Origin: Calamus simplicifolius
Taxonomy: Eukaryota > Streptophyta > Magnoliopsida > Arecales > Arecaceae
Assembly (NCBI GenBank): GCA_900491605.1
Contig: UESW01001509.1
Location: forward strand, 62,001-126,000
Direction of reading: 5' to 3'
DNA: 64,000 bases
Both the position numbers and the translations under genes were made by a program. Within the stretch, counting starts at the first letter, position 1. Every line of letters starts with the position of its first letter. Below the pieces are notes generated by a model. It saw nothing but the letters and a program-made list of their open reading frames with translations, did not search any database and was not told where the DNA came from. Shown here in pieces: positions 1 to 9,651 of this stretch.

Positions 1-236
1 AATTTTTCAGGTTCCATCCCAAAAAGCTTTTCTGCTGCAAATTTCCCAAGCTCTAGATTCTTGTGAATTCTACAGGCCGTGAGCAATGCTGCCCACATGT
101 TTGTGGTGGGACTTAAAGGAGCATTCTTTATTATAGCAAATGCTTCATCCAATAGGCCTTGTCGGCCCAACAACTCAATCATACAGGCATAGTGCATTGC
201 CCGTGGCCTTGTATAAGTAATGCTTCTCCAAATGAA
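1..236 (-). pseudogene. PPR protein C-terminal fragment (E domain), EMB3141/At5g50390-like
   Basis: Read on the minus strand, this stretch encodes the junction of the last PPR motif and the E domain of a PLS-class pentatricopeptide protein. Recognisable runs are RAMHYACMIELLGRQGLLDE, MWAALLTACRIHKNLELG and EKLFGMEPEK. The pattern resembles the plastid PPR protein At5g50390 (EMB3141); I recognise this from memory of the family, not from a search. PPR proteins of this class bind organellar RNA. The frame is open to the window edge, so the C-terminus may continue to the left. Upstream (above position 236) no further PPR motif is readable and the next recognisable coding piece is an unrelated KCS fragment, so I treat it as an isolated gene fragment, not an exon of a working gene. 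A real 3' exon of a gene running off the window remains possible. Confidence 0.6.
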
Positions 237-474
237 ATAGCATGGACAAAGTACCAACCAAACATACACTTCATTTATAGAAGACTGTCCCCCTCGCCCT
301 TGCTGTTGCCCATGTGCATTGCCTAGCTTCAATGTCTTCAGAAATGAGAGCACCCACTAAAGGACAAGAATGTATCCCATGTTCCTTGATGTAAAAGATG
401 TAATCCACAGTACAAACTTAAGAAACAAAGGTGAAAGGGAAACAAGAGTAAAGGAGTGGGAGAGAAAGACCTAC

Positions 475-606
475 TTGAAGGAGGTTCCGGGTGAGATCAA
501 TGGCAAGGATTTCGGCACTGCAGCCCATCCCACCAAGGTTGTAGCTGATGACATTCTCCTGAGCTTGTAATACTTCCCACAAAAGACAGTTCATTTTAGA
601 TCCCAA
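475..606 (-). pseudogene. 3-ketoacyl-CoA synthase (KCS) exon fragment
   Basis: The minus-strand frame carries the signature SYNLGGMGCSAEILAIDL, close to the block that surrounds the active-site cysteine of plant 3-ketoacyl-CoA synthases (SYNLGGMGCSAG in the family), followed by LLQ. These ER enzymes condense malonyl-CoA with acyl-CoA in very-long-chain fatty acid synthesis. The exon ends with a plausible GT donor (CAA|GTAGGT, intron base at 474). No following exon is visible to the left, where instead the PPR fragment lies, and the residues before the signature do not match the family well. About 40 codons are preserved out of roughly 500, so this is a broken fragment. The conserved Cys is kept, and the Gly normally following CSA is replaced by Glu. 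Confidence 0.65.
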
Positions 607-770
607 GTTTGGTTCATCAAGAAGATATTAGAATCAGAAATAAAAATTACCCATCCGTAATGAAGATCGAATGCTAGGGAATGGAAAGGATTGCAGTGGC
701 TATTGACGGGATATCCACGACATATAATCGATCTAATTAACAACCCTAACCATTAAATTTAAGGAGATAA

Positions 771-808
771 CACTACAAGAAAAGAGCATAATAGTGACAA
801 AAATTTAA
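771..808 (+). repeat. CACTA left terminal inverted repeat
   Basis: This end begins CACTACAAGAAAA and is followed by AATAGTGACAAAAATT. It pairs with the reverse complement of 3243-3280. It runs directly into the 3' end of the PPR fragment, and there is no left-hand subterminal repeat array. Confidence 0.75.
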
Positions 809-1715
809 GGATTGCAGACTCGAGATCACCACACTTGCCATATATATCAATCAACGCAGACCCAACAAACGAGTTCAGCTCCAATTTATGCCCCTCCACC
901 AACCCCTCCAACCACGCCCCAAAGCTCAAGTCTCCAAGGTCTCCGCATGCCACCAGGACGCTCACCAGAGTCACCTCATCCGGCTCGAACCCCTCCGCCC
1001 TCATCGTGCAGAATAACTCGACCGCCTCCCTTGCGAATCCCATCCTGGCGTACCCCGAAATCATGGAATTCCAAGAAATCACATCCCTCTCACGGATTTC
1101 ATCGAACACCTTGCGTGCGGAGCCCACCTGGCCGCATCTCGAATACATGGTGATCAAAGAGTGCTGGACGTGGTCGTTGGAGCGGAGCCCGAGCTTGAAG
1201 ATGGACGCGTGGGCGGTCTGGCCGTGATGCAAGGACTGGAGGTTGGCGGAGGCGAGGAGGACGAAGGGGTAGGTGAAGTGGTTGGGCATGGCGCCGGATT
1301 TGATCATGCGGAGGTAGTAACGGAGGGCGAGGGAGTGGTTTCTCCAGCAAGTGACGAGGCCGCGGATCATGAGGTTGAAGGAGAAGTCGTTGGGGTGGGG
1401 GATTTGGGAGAAGAGGAGGGTGGAGTAGGGGAGGTCTTGGAGGCCGACGACGAGCTTGGAGAGGAGGTGGTTGGGCTTGTGGATGGAGGAGGTGAGCATG
1501 TGGGAGTGGATCTGCTTGAAGGAATCCAAGGACCTGCATTGCTTCAAGAGGCTCAGGATGCGGCGGCGGCGGCGGCGATGGTGGTGGTGGTGGTGATGAG
1601 GTTCGAGTTCTTGAGCTCTTGGGGAGGGGTGGGTAGGGATTGGAAGAGTGGGAGAGAAGGGAGGAGGTTTGGCCTTCGGAGTATTCTCGTTTGATGCGCC
1701 CCTTTCCGTCCTCTA
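792..1715 (-). pseudogene. 5' part of a PPR gene (At2g34400-like) captured in the CACTA element
   Basis: The minus-strand frame from about 1562 down to 812 encodes a run of PLS-class PPR motifs. It starts ILSLLKQCRSLDSFKQIHSH and includes MYSRCGQVGSARKVFDEI, ERDVISWNSMISGYARMGFA and ALIDIYGKCGDLESA. Order and wording match the N-terminal half of At2g34400-type PPR proteins, recognised from memory. The match stops abruptly after GDLESA; the next 17 codons read through the CACTA terminus to a stop at 759. No in-frame ATG lies between an upstream stop at 1713-1715 and the first PPR residue; only a TTG occurs at 1547. An alternative frame through the (CCG)n tract looks like a transit peptide ending at the tract, suggesting a frameshift there. 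GC content is much higher than in the flanks. The piece is a gene fragment of about 250 codons, not a working gene. Confidence 0.75.
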
Positions 1716-2083
1716 TTTATCTATCTTGTACATAGAAAATTATGCCCATCCCATATAGCCATACAAGAGGGGTCAATTGATGGCCCCACTTAGGCTTTTA
1801 TTTTATAACCTTGCTCCATGTCCATAGTCATGCAGCATTGGGCAAATATGGTTCCCATACGTAACCATTTTTAATTATATAATACATTTTTAATTATAAT
1901 ACATAATATATAAAAATAATAAAATTTAAAATATTTTATTTTTTATTTTAATATTAATTCTTTTAAAAAATATTAGACATGCAATTATTTATAATAAAAA
2001 TATTATTATTATTATAAATTATTAATTTTTTTATTTTACTTTCTTTCTTCTCATTCAAATAAAAAAATATTAAAAGTATAAAT
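1716..2083. other. AT-rich spacer inside the CACTA element
   Basis: No coding sequence is seen. The part nearest 1700 could be the former 5' UTR or promoter of the captured PPR gene, which would read leftward from here. The rest is low-complexity A/T. Confidence 0.4.
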
Positions 2084-3258
2084 TTGGTGACGGAAGGGTA
2101 ATCCATCACTAATTCGTTACTAATATAGTGACGGATTGCTCTTTCGTCACTAATTTTGTGATGGATTAGTGATAGAAGGGCAATATGTCACTAAATTAGT
2201 GATGGATGAAGAAATCCATCACTAAATTAGTGACGGATTGCTCTTCCATCACTAAATTAGTGATGGATAGGGCAATCCGTCACTAAATTAGTGACGGATT
2301 AGTGACGGAAGGCCAATCCGTCACTAAATTAGTGACGGATGGGGCAATCCATCACTAATTTAGTGATGGATTGCTCTTCCGTCACTAATTAGTGATGAAT
2401 TAGTGACGAAAGGGCAATTCGTCACTAATTTAGTGATGGATTTCTCATCCATCACTAATTTTGATGGATTAGTGACGGAAAATAATTCGTCACTAATCAC
2501 TAATTTATGATGGATTAGAGACGAAAAAGTAATCCATCATTAAGTTAGTGACGGATTGCCTCATCCGTCACAAAATTAGTGACGGATTGCCCAATCCGTC
2601 ACTAAATTAGTGATGGATTAGTGACGAAAGAAATATCCGTCACTAATCCATCACTAATTTAGTGACGGATTGCTCTTTCGTCACTAATTTGTTATGGATT
2701 AGTGACGGAAGGGCAATCCGTCACTAAATTAGTGATGATTTCCCATCCATCACTAATTTTGATGGACGTCACTAATTAGTGACGATTATCACTAATTTGT
2801 GATTAGTGATGAAAAAGCAATCCATCACCAAGTTAGTGACGGATTACTCTTTCGTCACTAATTTGTTATGGATTAGTGACGGAAGGGCAATCCGTCACTA
2901 AATTAGTGATGGATTTCCCATCCATCACTAATTTTGATGGATTAGTGATGGAAAATAATTCGTCACTAATTAGTGACGATTGTTTTCCATCACTAATTTG
3001 TGACGGATTAGTGATGAAAAAGCAATCCATCACCAAGTTAGTGACGGATTACTCTTCCGTCACTAATTTGTTATGGATTAGTGACGGAAGGGCAATCCGT
3101 CACTAAATTAGTGACAGATGTAATAGTCCGTCACTAATTTAGTGACAGTTTAGTGACGAAAAAATTAATCCGTCACTGATTTTAATTTTTTGTCACTATT
3201 TTGTTACTAAACCGTCACAATTTAGTGACGAAATTTTCATCACTAATTTTCGTCACTA
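2084..3258. repeat. CACTA subterminal palindromic repeat array
   Basis: The stretch is built from imperfect units of the form TAGTGACGGA..TCCGTCACTA, alternating both orientations with spacers such as TTGCTCTTC and AGGGCAA. Units vary by C/T and G/A changes (GTGACGGA to GTGATGGA), the pattern expected from deamination of methylated CpG. Arrays like this near CACTA ends bind the element's transposase in characterised systems. All open frames inside it are by-products of the repeat. Confidence 0.8.
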
Positions 3259-3453
3259 TTTTAAACATTTTCTTGTAGTTTGGTGGGACATTATGTAAAA
3301 AAGTAAGTCTAACAAAAGAGATGTATATATTAAGTTTTTTTATGAGGAATTCCTTTGCTAGAAGTGTTGGACTTGCGAACTCCCCTAAGATAAACTACAT
3401 TATATATATATATTGGACTAATGGACTCATTGTCTTGAGACCTGACGAACACC

Positions 3454-3660
3454 AATGGCAGATGTGTCTTGATAGCACACGCAGGTGTGGAAGGTGAAGT
3501 AATGGTGGAGAAGATTATGAAAAGCAAGCATGAGGTTGGCTAGAATGCAATGATTGACAAGTATAAGAATCTATTAGATGCTCATGTAATTGACCATACA
3601 AAAGTGATAAGATGTGAAGTGCAGAATATTGTGCCAGTTGCTGGAATGATCCTATTGCAG
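3454..3660 (+). pseudogene. Plastid chaperonin Cpn60-alpha exon fragment
   Basis: The plus-strand frame reads LIAHAGVEGEVMVEKIMKSK, then HEVG, a TAG stop where the family has Tyr or Phe, then NAMIDKYKNLLDAHVIDHTK and VIRCEVQNIVPVAGMIL. This is the C-terminal apical-to-equatorial end of a 60-kDa chaperonin, closest in wording to the RuBisCO-binding subunit alpha. The family signature DPTKVTRCALQNAASVAGM is recognisable with several substitutions. About 70 codons remain with one in-frame stop. The fragment starts only about 170 bp right of the CACTA end but lies outside it. Confidence 0.65.
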
Positions 3661-4207
3661 AGAAGCTCAACCAAAGCATTGCCTTTCCATCTCAACACTC
3701 TGTCCTATTTGTTCTCCCAGAATCAGGATTAAGAATCCAGAATCATAGATATAAGGGTAGAGTGCAACTTGAGAAAAAACAATATTGTAGCGGGGTTGAT
3801 TATTTAGTGTTATCCTTCCATCGAGGTTTTACATAAAGTTCAGATTCTGCTAAATTTTGTACAGACCACAGGATTGGCTAGTCTTGTCTTTCACGTATGA
3901 CACGTTATTAAGTTTTGAGATTTTGTTGCTGTGTTACTTCAATATTCAATCCATGGATTATTGTGAAAAACTGTAGGCTCTGCATCATCTAAATTGTATC
4001 ATTTGGATATGCTTATGTGTATGGAAGAAAATTGTGCATCAAAATTTTTAAATTAATGATTTTCTTATTCTTTTTCCTGCAGTAGAGACTATTCAACTAT
4101 ATTGTACAGCAATAATCATAAAAAGGTTTGTAAAAGAAAAGCTTCAGGAAACATGACATTTTTAATTGATGGCCTGAGTTTATTTCCAAAACTATAATAG
4201 AAGGATA
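3661..4207. other. Intergenic, no gene seen
   Basis: AT-rich DNA between the Cpn60 fragment and the copia element. No motif, splice structure or repeat is recognised. Confidence 0.4.
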
Positions 4208-4212
4208 TAACA

Positions 4213-4572
4213 TGTTGATTTAAATTTAAACAGGATCAATAATTGCTTTACTCTCTACTGATAAATAAAATCTTACGGAGAACGTCTGGTCTGAGTGATT
4301 TCACAGAAGAGGAAAAATACTCTTTATCCACAACACAAATCCCTTTAGATATCTTCAGAAACCTTATCGAAACCTTATCAAGAAGAGAAGATCGGATCTC
4401 TTTCTTTTTGTTCTCTTCATTCTCTATTTATATGAAAAAGGAAAGAGAAGGCATTTCTTTAAAATGAAAACACGTAGAAAGAAAACCACCTTCTCTGCAG
4501 TTACGTAAACTGCAACTCGAAACCACCTTTTCCACGTAATTATCATCATGGGCATAATAATTTTTATTAACA
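4213..4572 (-). repeat. 3' LTR of the copia element
   Basis: It begins TGTTGATTTAAATTT and ends TTTTTATTAACA. It matches 11768-12127 with only a few differences noticed by eye, for example CACAACAC against CACAGCAC and ATCATCATGG against ATCATCGTGG. Confidence 0.93.
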
Positions 4573-4582
4573 TCTCCCACTT
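4573..4582 (-). other. Polypurine tract
   Basis: On the minus strand AAGTGGGAGA directly precedes the 3' LTR, the expected plus-strand primer site for reverse transcription. Confidence 0.75.
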
Positions 4583-5651
4583 GCACATGATGATAATCTC
4601 ATTTACAATATATGTTTCTCATTCAGATTTCTAAATATAATTCATACTAGGGAAATGGGCCGTGTGACCAGCAAGTTCGCTGAGCTATAATGTTATGTAA
4701 CGATTAGGAGTACATAACAGCTCCAATAATAGAGAGAACAAAACACAACACAAAAAAAAAACTTGCTTATACCCTAGACTAAAAATTTCACATCATTACA
4801 TCTCTGATCCCTCATAAATATTAAAGAGTATGCTTAATCTTTCTTAAGCATAATGTATTCACAATTATGTCAAGTGAATTACATAATTGGTCGACCTGTG
4901 AATACATACTATGATGTAAATTAAATTAGTCTTCCTTCTCAACTCGAATCTTTTAACTCTATATAGCTGCTTTCCTAGACATATCCCGCAAATCGCATAA
5001 TTCTTGATTATTGGTAATATGCTAAAGTAGCAACACTATAATAAAGTCTTAAGAGACAGTTAAAAAGTCATAAGGGTATAAAATAATTTCAAATCTTTAG
5101 GGTCTCGCATAGAGAAGAAGCAGGGATCCATTCTTCTACTACCCTTATTGGTCAACAAGCACACATGGTATGAATCATGTGCTACGATGTTTCTTTCTTT
5201 AATAAGAGCGTATGTCTTCTTATTTCAAACATCGTACAAACTTAAGTTCAGACACACGTCAGTGTCTAACCTGAATTCACCAACCATATCTTTCCTAACC
5301 TTGTGAATTCATGTCTGGCTATTAATCAGGCAAAGTAAATAGTGAAATATTTACCTCGATCATACTTATTATATTGACCTCATCTTGATATCTTATCAAG
5401 GCGACATAGGCTTTAGCTTATCTCTCTCAAAAATTTCTAGCTAATAGCTGTCTCATCTCTGCATGTTATACAAACATCAGAGGCGATTGTCTATGCGAGA
5501 AGACCAATCTCAGCCTGACGACATACTTTTATAACAGATGCTATTACCATATCACATCTCATGAAGCCATATCAAATATGCTAATCATAATCATGGCACA
5601 GAATAAATTTATAGATCAATAAGAATGTGTTTCTTTACATTCAAATGCATA
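4583..5651. other. Non-coding 3' region of the copia element
   Basis: There are no long frames between the RT-RNase H stop and the polypurine tract. The length, about 1.1 kb, is long for a copia 3' region. Confidence 0.5.
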
Positions 5652-6905
5652 TCATATTCTTCGTAATCCAAGAGACTTTATATGAGCTTGAAATAAGTCT
5701 CTACTAAGGGCTTTGGTAAAGGGATCTGCAAGCATATATTGTGTGGAGATATATTGCAAAATTATTTTCTTTTGTGCAATTATATCTCTTACAAAGTTAT
5801 ATTTGATGTCTATATGCTTGGTCTTACTATGATATTTGGGATCCTTGGTATATGCAATAGCTGCCTGATTATCACAATGAATAATCAATGGACTCCCACT
5901 ATCATTAAAGAATCCAAGGTGCTCAAGAAATCTTTTCAGCCATACAGCTTCTTGTATTGCTCCTGAACAAGCTATAAATTCAGCTTCCATTGTTGATAAA
6001 GCCACACATGTTTGCTTCTTACTATTCCATGAAATGGCTCCATTATTCAGTAAGAATGCATAACCTGAAGTTGACTTTCTTTCATCACGATCTCCAGCCC
6101 AATCAGCGTCAGAATATCCTATTAGATTTAAGTCTGATCCTTGATAACAAAGATTGTAATCTGTTGTGCCCTTTAGATATCGAAATATTCTTTTTACCGC
6201 TTTCCAATGTAATTGACCAGGATTTGATTGGAAACGGCTAACAAGTCCCACAGCATAACAGATATCTGGCCTTGTACACAACATAATGTACATTAAACTT
6301 CCAATAGCACTAGCATATGGTATCCTGGACATTTTCTGTTTTTCTTCTGGAGTTATTGGACACATGCTGTTACTCAAACATTCTCCCTTTGCTATAGGGG
6401 TATCAAAAGATTTACAGTTTTCCATGTGAAAACGTTCAAGTATTTTCTTTATATATGTCTCTTGCGATAATGCTAAGAGCTTTCTTGAACGATCTCTATG
6501 GATCTTAACCCCTAATATATAATTCGCTTCTCCCATGTCCTTCATATCAAATTTTAAGGACAACCATTCTTTAATAGAATATAAAAATTCTTTATTATTC
6601 CCAACTAGAAGAATATCATCCACATAGAGTGATAATATCACAAACTTTTCTTTAGATCTTTTTATGTATACACAATGATCTTCATTAATTATCTCAAAGT
6701 CATATGAGATAATTACATCATGGAATCTCAAATTCCACTGTCTTGATGCTTGTTTTAGGCCATAAATTGATCTTTTCAATTTGCACACTTTGTGTTCATG
6801 GCCTTTAACAACAAAACCTACAGGTTGTTCCATGTAGATTTCTTCATCAAGCTTTCCATTAAGAAAAGCTGTTTTGACATCCATCTGATGCAATTCCAAA
6901 TTCAA
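5652..6905 (-). CDS. Copia pol: reverse transcriptase and RNase H
   Basis: An open frame of 417 codons. Reverse transcriptase motifs: MDVKTAFLNGKLDEEIYMEQ near the start, SIYGLKQASRQWN, the catalytic box LYVDDILLVGN, and YASAIGSLMYIMLCTRPDI. RNase H follows: GYSDADWAGDRDERKSTSGY, ALSTMEAEF (usually STxEAEY), HCDNQAAI and SKTKHIDIKYNFVRD. The domain order and C-terminus are complete to the stop at 5652. The first Met is internal: the true domain starts further upstream in the integrase frame, and a missing A in an A-run near 6990 separates the two. The catalytic residues are present, so only the frameshifts inactivate it. Confidence 0.9.
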   Translation of the reverse strand: MNLELHQMDVKTAFLNGKLDEEIYMEQPVGFVVKGHEHKVCKLKRSIYGLKQASRQWNLRFHDVIISYDFEIINEDHCVYIKRSKEKFVILSLYVDDILLVGNNKEFLYSIKEWLSLKFDMKDMGEANYILGVKIHRDRSRKLLALSQETYIKKILERFHMENCKSFDTPIAKGECLSNSMCPITPEEKQKMSRIPYASAIGSLMYIMLCTRPDICYAVGLVSRFQSNPGQLHWKAVKRIFRYLKGTTDYNLCYQGSDLNLIGYSDADWAGDRDERKSTSGYAFLLNNGAISWNSKKQTCVALSTMEAEFIACSGAIQEAVWLKRFLEHLGFFNDSGSPLIIHCDNQAAIAYTKDPKYHSKTKHIDIKYNFVRDIIAQKKIILQYISTQYMLADPFTKALSRDLFQAHIKSLGLRRI

Positions 6906-6976
6906 TTGTGCTACAATAGCTAGGATTAAGCGAATAGAAGCAAACCTTACAACAGGAGAAAAGGTTTCTTCAAAAT

Positions 6977-8356
6977 CTATACCCTCTTTTGGGTATAACC
7001 TTTAGCAACAAGTCGTGCCTTATATCGATCAATTGATCCATCTGCTTTTCGTTTGATTTTGAGAACCCATTTATTCCCAATAGCTTTACGATTAGTAGGT
7101 AGATCAACTAACTCCCATACTTGATTCTTTTCCATAGATTCCATTTCTTCTTCCATGGCAATTTTCCATTGTTCCTTTGCAGGGCATGATAAAGCTTCAT
7201 TCACAGTGTTAGGTTCCTCATCATCTTCTGGAGTAACCATGAGGGCTTCTCCCTCAATTTCAAATTTTCGACGTGGAATGCTTTTTCTAGCACTCCTTCT
7301 TAATTCAAGTTCTTGTGAAGAAGATGTAGGTATTAAATCACTCCTACTCTGTTGAGTATTTTCAATTTCAATCGCTTGAGTGATATTATCATTTAAATCC
7401 TCCAACTCACATAGGGAGGTATTTTTGTCAATCTCACCCCTACTAGGAAATTCATTCTCCAAAAATACAGCATCTCGTGATTCTATTTCAGAGACACTTC
7501 CATCCATTTGATCACCTATGAATACATATCCTTTGGAATGTTGAGAGTATCTAATAAAGATACATTTCCTTCCTCTAGGACCTAATTTGCCAAACTTACT
7601 TGACATGTCATGAACATAGGCACCCGAACCCCATGGTCTTAAATGACCTAGTTCAGGTTTTCTGCCTGTCCATAATTCATAGGGAGTAGATGGAATCGAT
7701 TTGGAAGGTACACGATTAAGTATATACGCAGCAGTCAATAATGCATCTCCCCAAAAAGAGATTGGCAAATTTGCATGTGCCATCATTGATCGAACCATTT
7801 CAAGAAGGGTCCTATTCCTTCTTTCAGCGACACCATTTTGTTGTGGCGTTCTCGAAATAGTTAGCTGCCTTAATATACCCTTTTCATTACATAATGATTT
7901 GAACTGATCTGACAAATATTCTCGCCCACGATCAGTTCTTAAGGCTTTTACTGTTCTCTCAAGTTGATTTTCAACTTCATTCAGGTACAATCTAAAACAA
8001 TCCAATGCTTCAGATTTGTGAGAGATAAGATACACATGACCATAACGTGTAAAATCATCAATAAATGTAATGAAATAGGATGCACCATGCCTAGCCTTTA
8101 TGCTCATCGGGCCACAGATGTCAGAATGAATCAATTTCAATGGAAATTCAGCCCTAATAGCTTTGCCAAATGGTTTTCTAGTTGATTTTCCAATAAGACA
8201 ATGTTCACATCTGGACAAATCAGTTTTGACTAAAGAGCCCAATAAGCCCTCACTAGTCAATCTGTTCATTCTTTCTTGTCCAATGTGTCCTAATCTAGCA
8301 TGCCAAATATTAATATCAACATTTGTATTGCTAGAAAGGTAATTAATGAAAAACAA
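6977..8356 (-). CDS. Copia pol: GAG-pre-integrase, integrase core and start of RT
   Basis: A frame of 459 codons. The pre-integrase motif IWHARLGHIGQERMNRL is followed by a zinc-binding remnant (CEHCLIGKSTRKPFG). The integrase core has its first Asp in LIHSDICGPM, the second in RTDRGREYL and the Glu in QQNGVAERRNR, so the DDE triad is kept. A C-terminal segment leads into the reverse transcriptase beginning (EEMESMEKNQVWELVDLP, GNKWVLKIKRKADGSIDRYK, LVAKGYTQK). The frame then stops because one A appears to be missing in the A-run after GYTQ, near 6990. At its start it is shifted by one base relative to the gag-protease frame, which overlaps to 8290. Confidence 0.88.
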   Translation of the reverse strand: MFFINYLSSNTNVDINIWHARLGHIGQERMNRLTSEGLLGSLVKTDLSRCEHCLIGKSTRKPFGKAIRAEFPLKLIHSDICGPMSIKARHGASYFITFIDDFTRYGHVYLISHKSEALDCFRLYLNEVENQLERTVKALRTDRGREYLSDQFKSLCNEKGILRQLTISRTPQQNGVAERRNRTLLEMVRSMMAHANLPISFWGDALLTAAYILNRVPSKSIPSTPYELWTGRKPELGHLRPWGSGAYVHDMSSKFGKLGPRGRKCIFIRYSQHSKGYVFIGDQMDGSVSEIESRDAVFLENEFPSRGEIDKNTSLCELEDLNDNITQAIEIENTQQSRSDLIPTSSSQELELRRSARKSIPRRKFEIEGEALMVTPEDDEEPNTVNEALSCPAKEQWKIAMEEEMESMEKNQVWELVDLPTNRKAIGNKWVLKIKRKADGSIDRYKARLVAKGYTQKRV

Positions 8357-9651
8357 CTATTAATAGAATCTAAAGTGCCATAATTTACATCAAGTACCAT
8401 AAAACCATTAGATAAATATCCAGATCCATAATAGAGGTTACTACAATAAACTTCAACACTTCTACCACAGAAATTTAGTTTATAACCTAAATTCAAAAGA
8501 ACAACAACTGAAACAAGATTCCGTCGTATGTCCGGAGCATAAAGGACATCATGCAGGATCAGAGTTCGGCCACCATGCAGTTCCAACTTGCATGTCCCAA
8601 TTCCTTTGACCTCAACCCTAGCATTGTTTCCCACATATATCCATCTACTTCCAACAGGTATGCGACGGAATTCCACAAACGCTGCTCTATCTCGAGCTAC
8701 ATGGTCGGTGGCTCCTGAGTCTATTGTCCACAAAGGATAAGAATCAGTAAGCATCACAGTACTAGAAACATAAATATCATGAAGAGAAGCATAACATAAC
8801 GTCACCTTTTTCTTTGGCTCTGTACATTCACGAGCAAAGTGACCCTTTTTGCCACAATTGTAGCACTTCATGTTTGCTTTATTTTTCTTCTTGAAAAAAC
8901 GGCGTTTGTACTTGTTATTCTTTTGATCAGCAAATCCTTTCTTGTTTCCCTTTCCCTTACCTTTCTTGTTCCAATATCTCTTGCGTTTGAAACCAGAAAC
9001 TTGTTTGGAGCTTTCAGCAACATATGCTTGTCCCATGGGTTTAATCGACTCCAGCCGCTCATCTTCCAACTCAACATGACGAGCAACATCATTGAAAGTT
9101 TTGATACTATCATTATGAGTCAAATTAACCTTCATGTGCTCCCAACCATCAGGAAGAGAACGAATAACAGCTTGCACTTGCTGTTCATCAGTAAGCTCAT
9201 GACCAGCTGACTTTAACTCCCTAATCATATTTGACATCTCTCTTAAATGTTGCTTGATTGTTTGATTTGGACGTTTTTTGTATGTGTCAAATTTTATGGT
9301 CAGCTGCCTAAGCTTGGTCACACTGACTCCACCAAATTTGTCCCTAAGGGCAACCCAGACCTCATAAGCAGTAGAATACTGCTCATATTCACATACAAGG
9401 TCATCTGCCATTGAACTTATCAATATTCCCTTAGCTGTAGAATCTTTCTTCTTCCAAGCTCTATATGCTTCCTGATCCCTTCTCTGCTGAACTGTAGTAC
9501 CCTCACCAGGATCAACCATGGTATGGTTGATGGCTTCCAAAGCCTCCTGTTCCTCAAGTACATATTGTATTTTGAGGTGCCAGACATGGTAATTATCACC
9601 ATTCAACTTATCACCTTTGTTCAAATCAGCTATGATATTCTTTGATGCCAT
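8290..9651 (-). CDS. Copia gag and aspartic protease
   Basis: An open frame of 453 codons starting MASKNIIADLNKGDKLNG. A UBN2/gag domain covers roughly residues 10-215 (KLRQLTIKFDTYKKRPNQTI, VIRSLPDGWEHMKVNLTHND). A basic linker rich in Lys/Gly is followed by one CCHC zinc knuckle (CYNCGKKGHFARECT, residues about 263-277). The protease has the active-site box WTIDSGATDH and GIGTCKLELHGG, LHDVLYAPDIRRNLVSV. About 15 codons before the stop the frame leaves the pre-integrase reading by a one-base shift near 8345. The gag product would form the virus-like particle in the cytoplasm. Confidence 0.92.
   Translation of the reverse strand: MASKNIIADLNKGDKLNGDNYHVWHLKIQYVLEEQEALEAINHTMVDPGEGTTVQQRRDQEAYRAWKKKDSTAKGILISSMADDLVCEYEQYSTAYEVWVALRDKFGGVSVTKLRQLTIKFDTYKKRPNQTIKQHLREMSNMIRELKSAGHELTDEQQVQAVIRSLPDGWEHMKVNLTHNDSIKTFNDVARHVELEDERLESIKPMGQAYVAESSKQVSGFKRKRYWNKKGKGKGNKKGFADQKNNKYKRRFFKKKNKANMKCYNCGKKGHFARECTEPKKKVTLCYASLHDIYVSSTVMLTDSYPLWTIDSGATDHVARDRAAFVEFRRIPVGSRWIYVGNNARVEVKGIGTCKLELHGGRTLILHDVLYAPDIRRNLVSVVVLLNLGYKLNFCGRSVEVYCSNLYYGSGYLSNGFMVLDVNYGTLDSINSCFSLITFLAIQMLILIFGMLD

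Larger units (their letters stand above)
771..3280. mobile_element. Non-autonomous CACTA DNA transposon carrying a PPR gene fragment
   Basis: The left end reads CACTACAAGAAAA (771-783) and the right end TTTTCTTGTAGTT (3268-3280), the inverted terminal repeat of plant CACTA (En/Spm) elements with the last base changed from G to T. The similarity continues about 38 bp inward: both ends carry AATAGTGACRAAAATT after the terminal block. Between the ends lie a PPR gene fragment (about 792-1690), an AT-rich spacer and a 1.17-kb subterminal repeat array. No transposase is visible, so it must have depended on an autonomous relative. The expected 3-bp target duplication is not clear (TAA on the left, TGG on the right), which fits an old or rearranged insertion. 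Confidence 0.75.

Noticed and set aside
1099..1694. Long frames on both strands across the PPR fragment, including proline-, valine- and glycine-rich ones
   Set aside because: They are out-of-frame shadows of the GC-rich PPR sequence and the CCG repeat; only the minus frame at 1547-812 has family motifs.
2876..3106. Repetitive open frame in the subterminal array
   Set aside because: It is a by-product of the palindromic repeats, with no codon bias or family motif.
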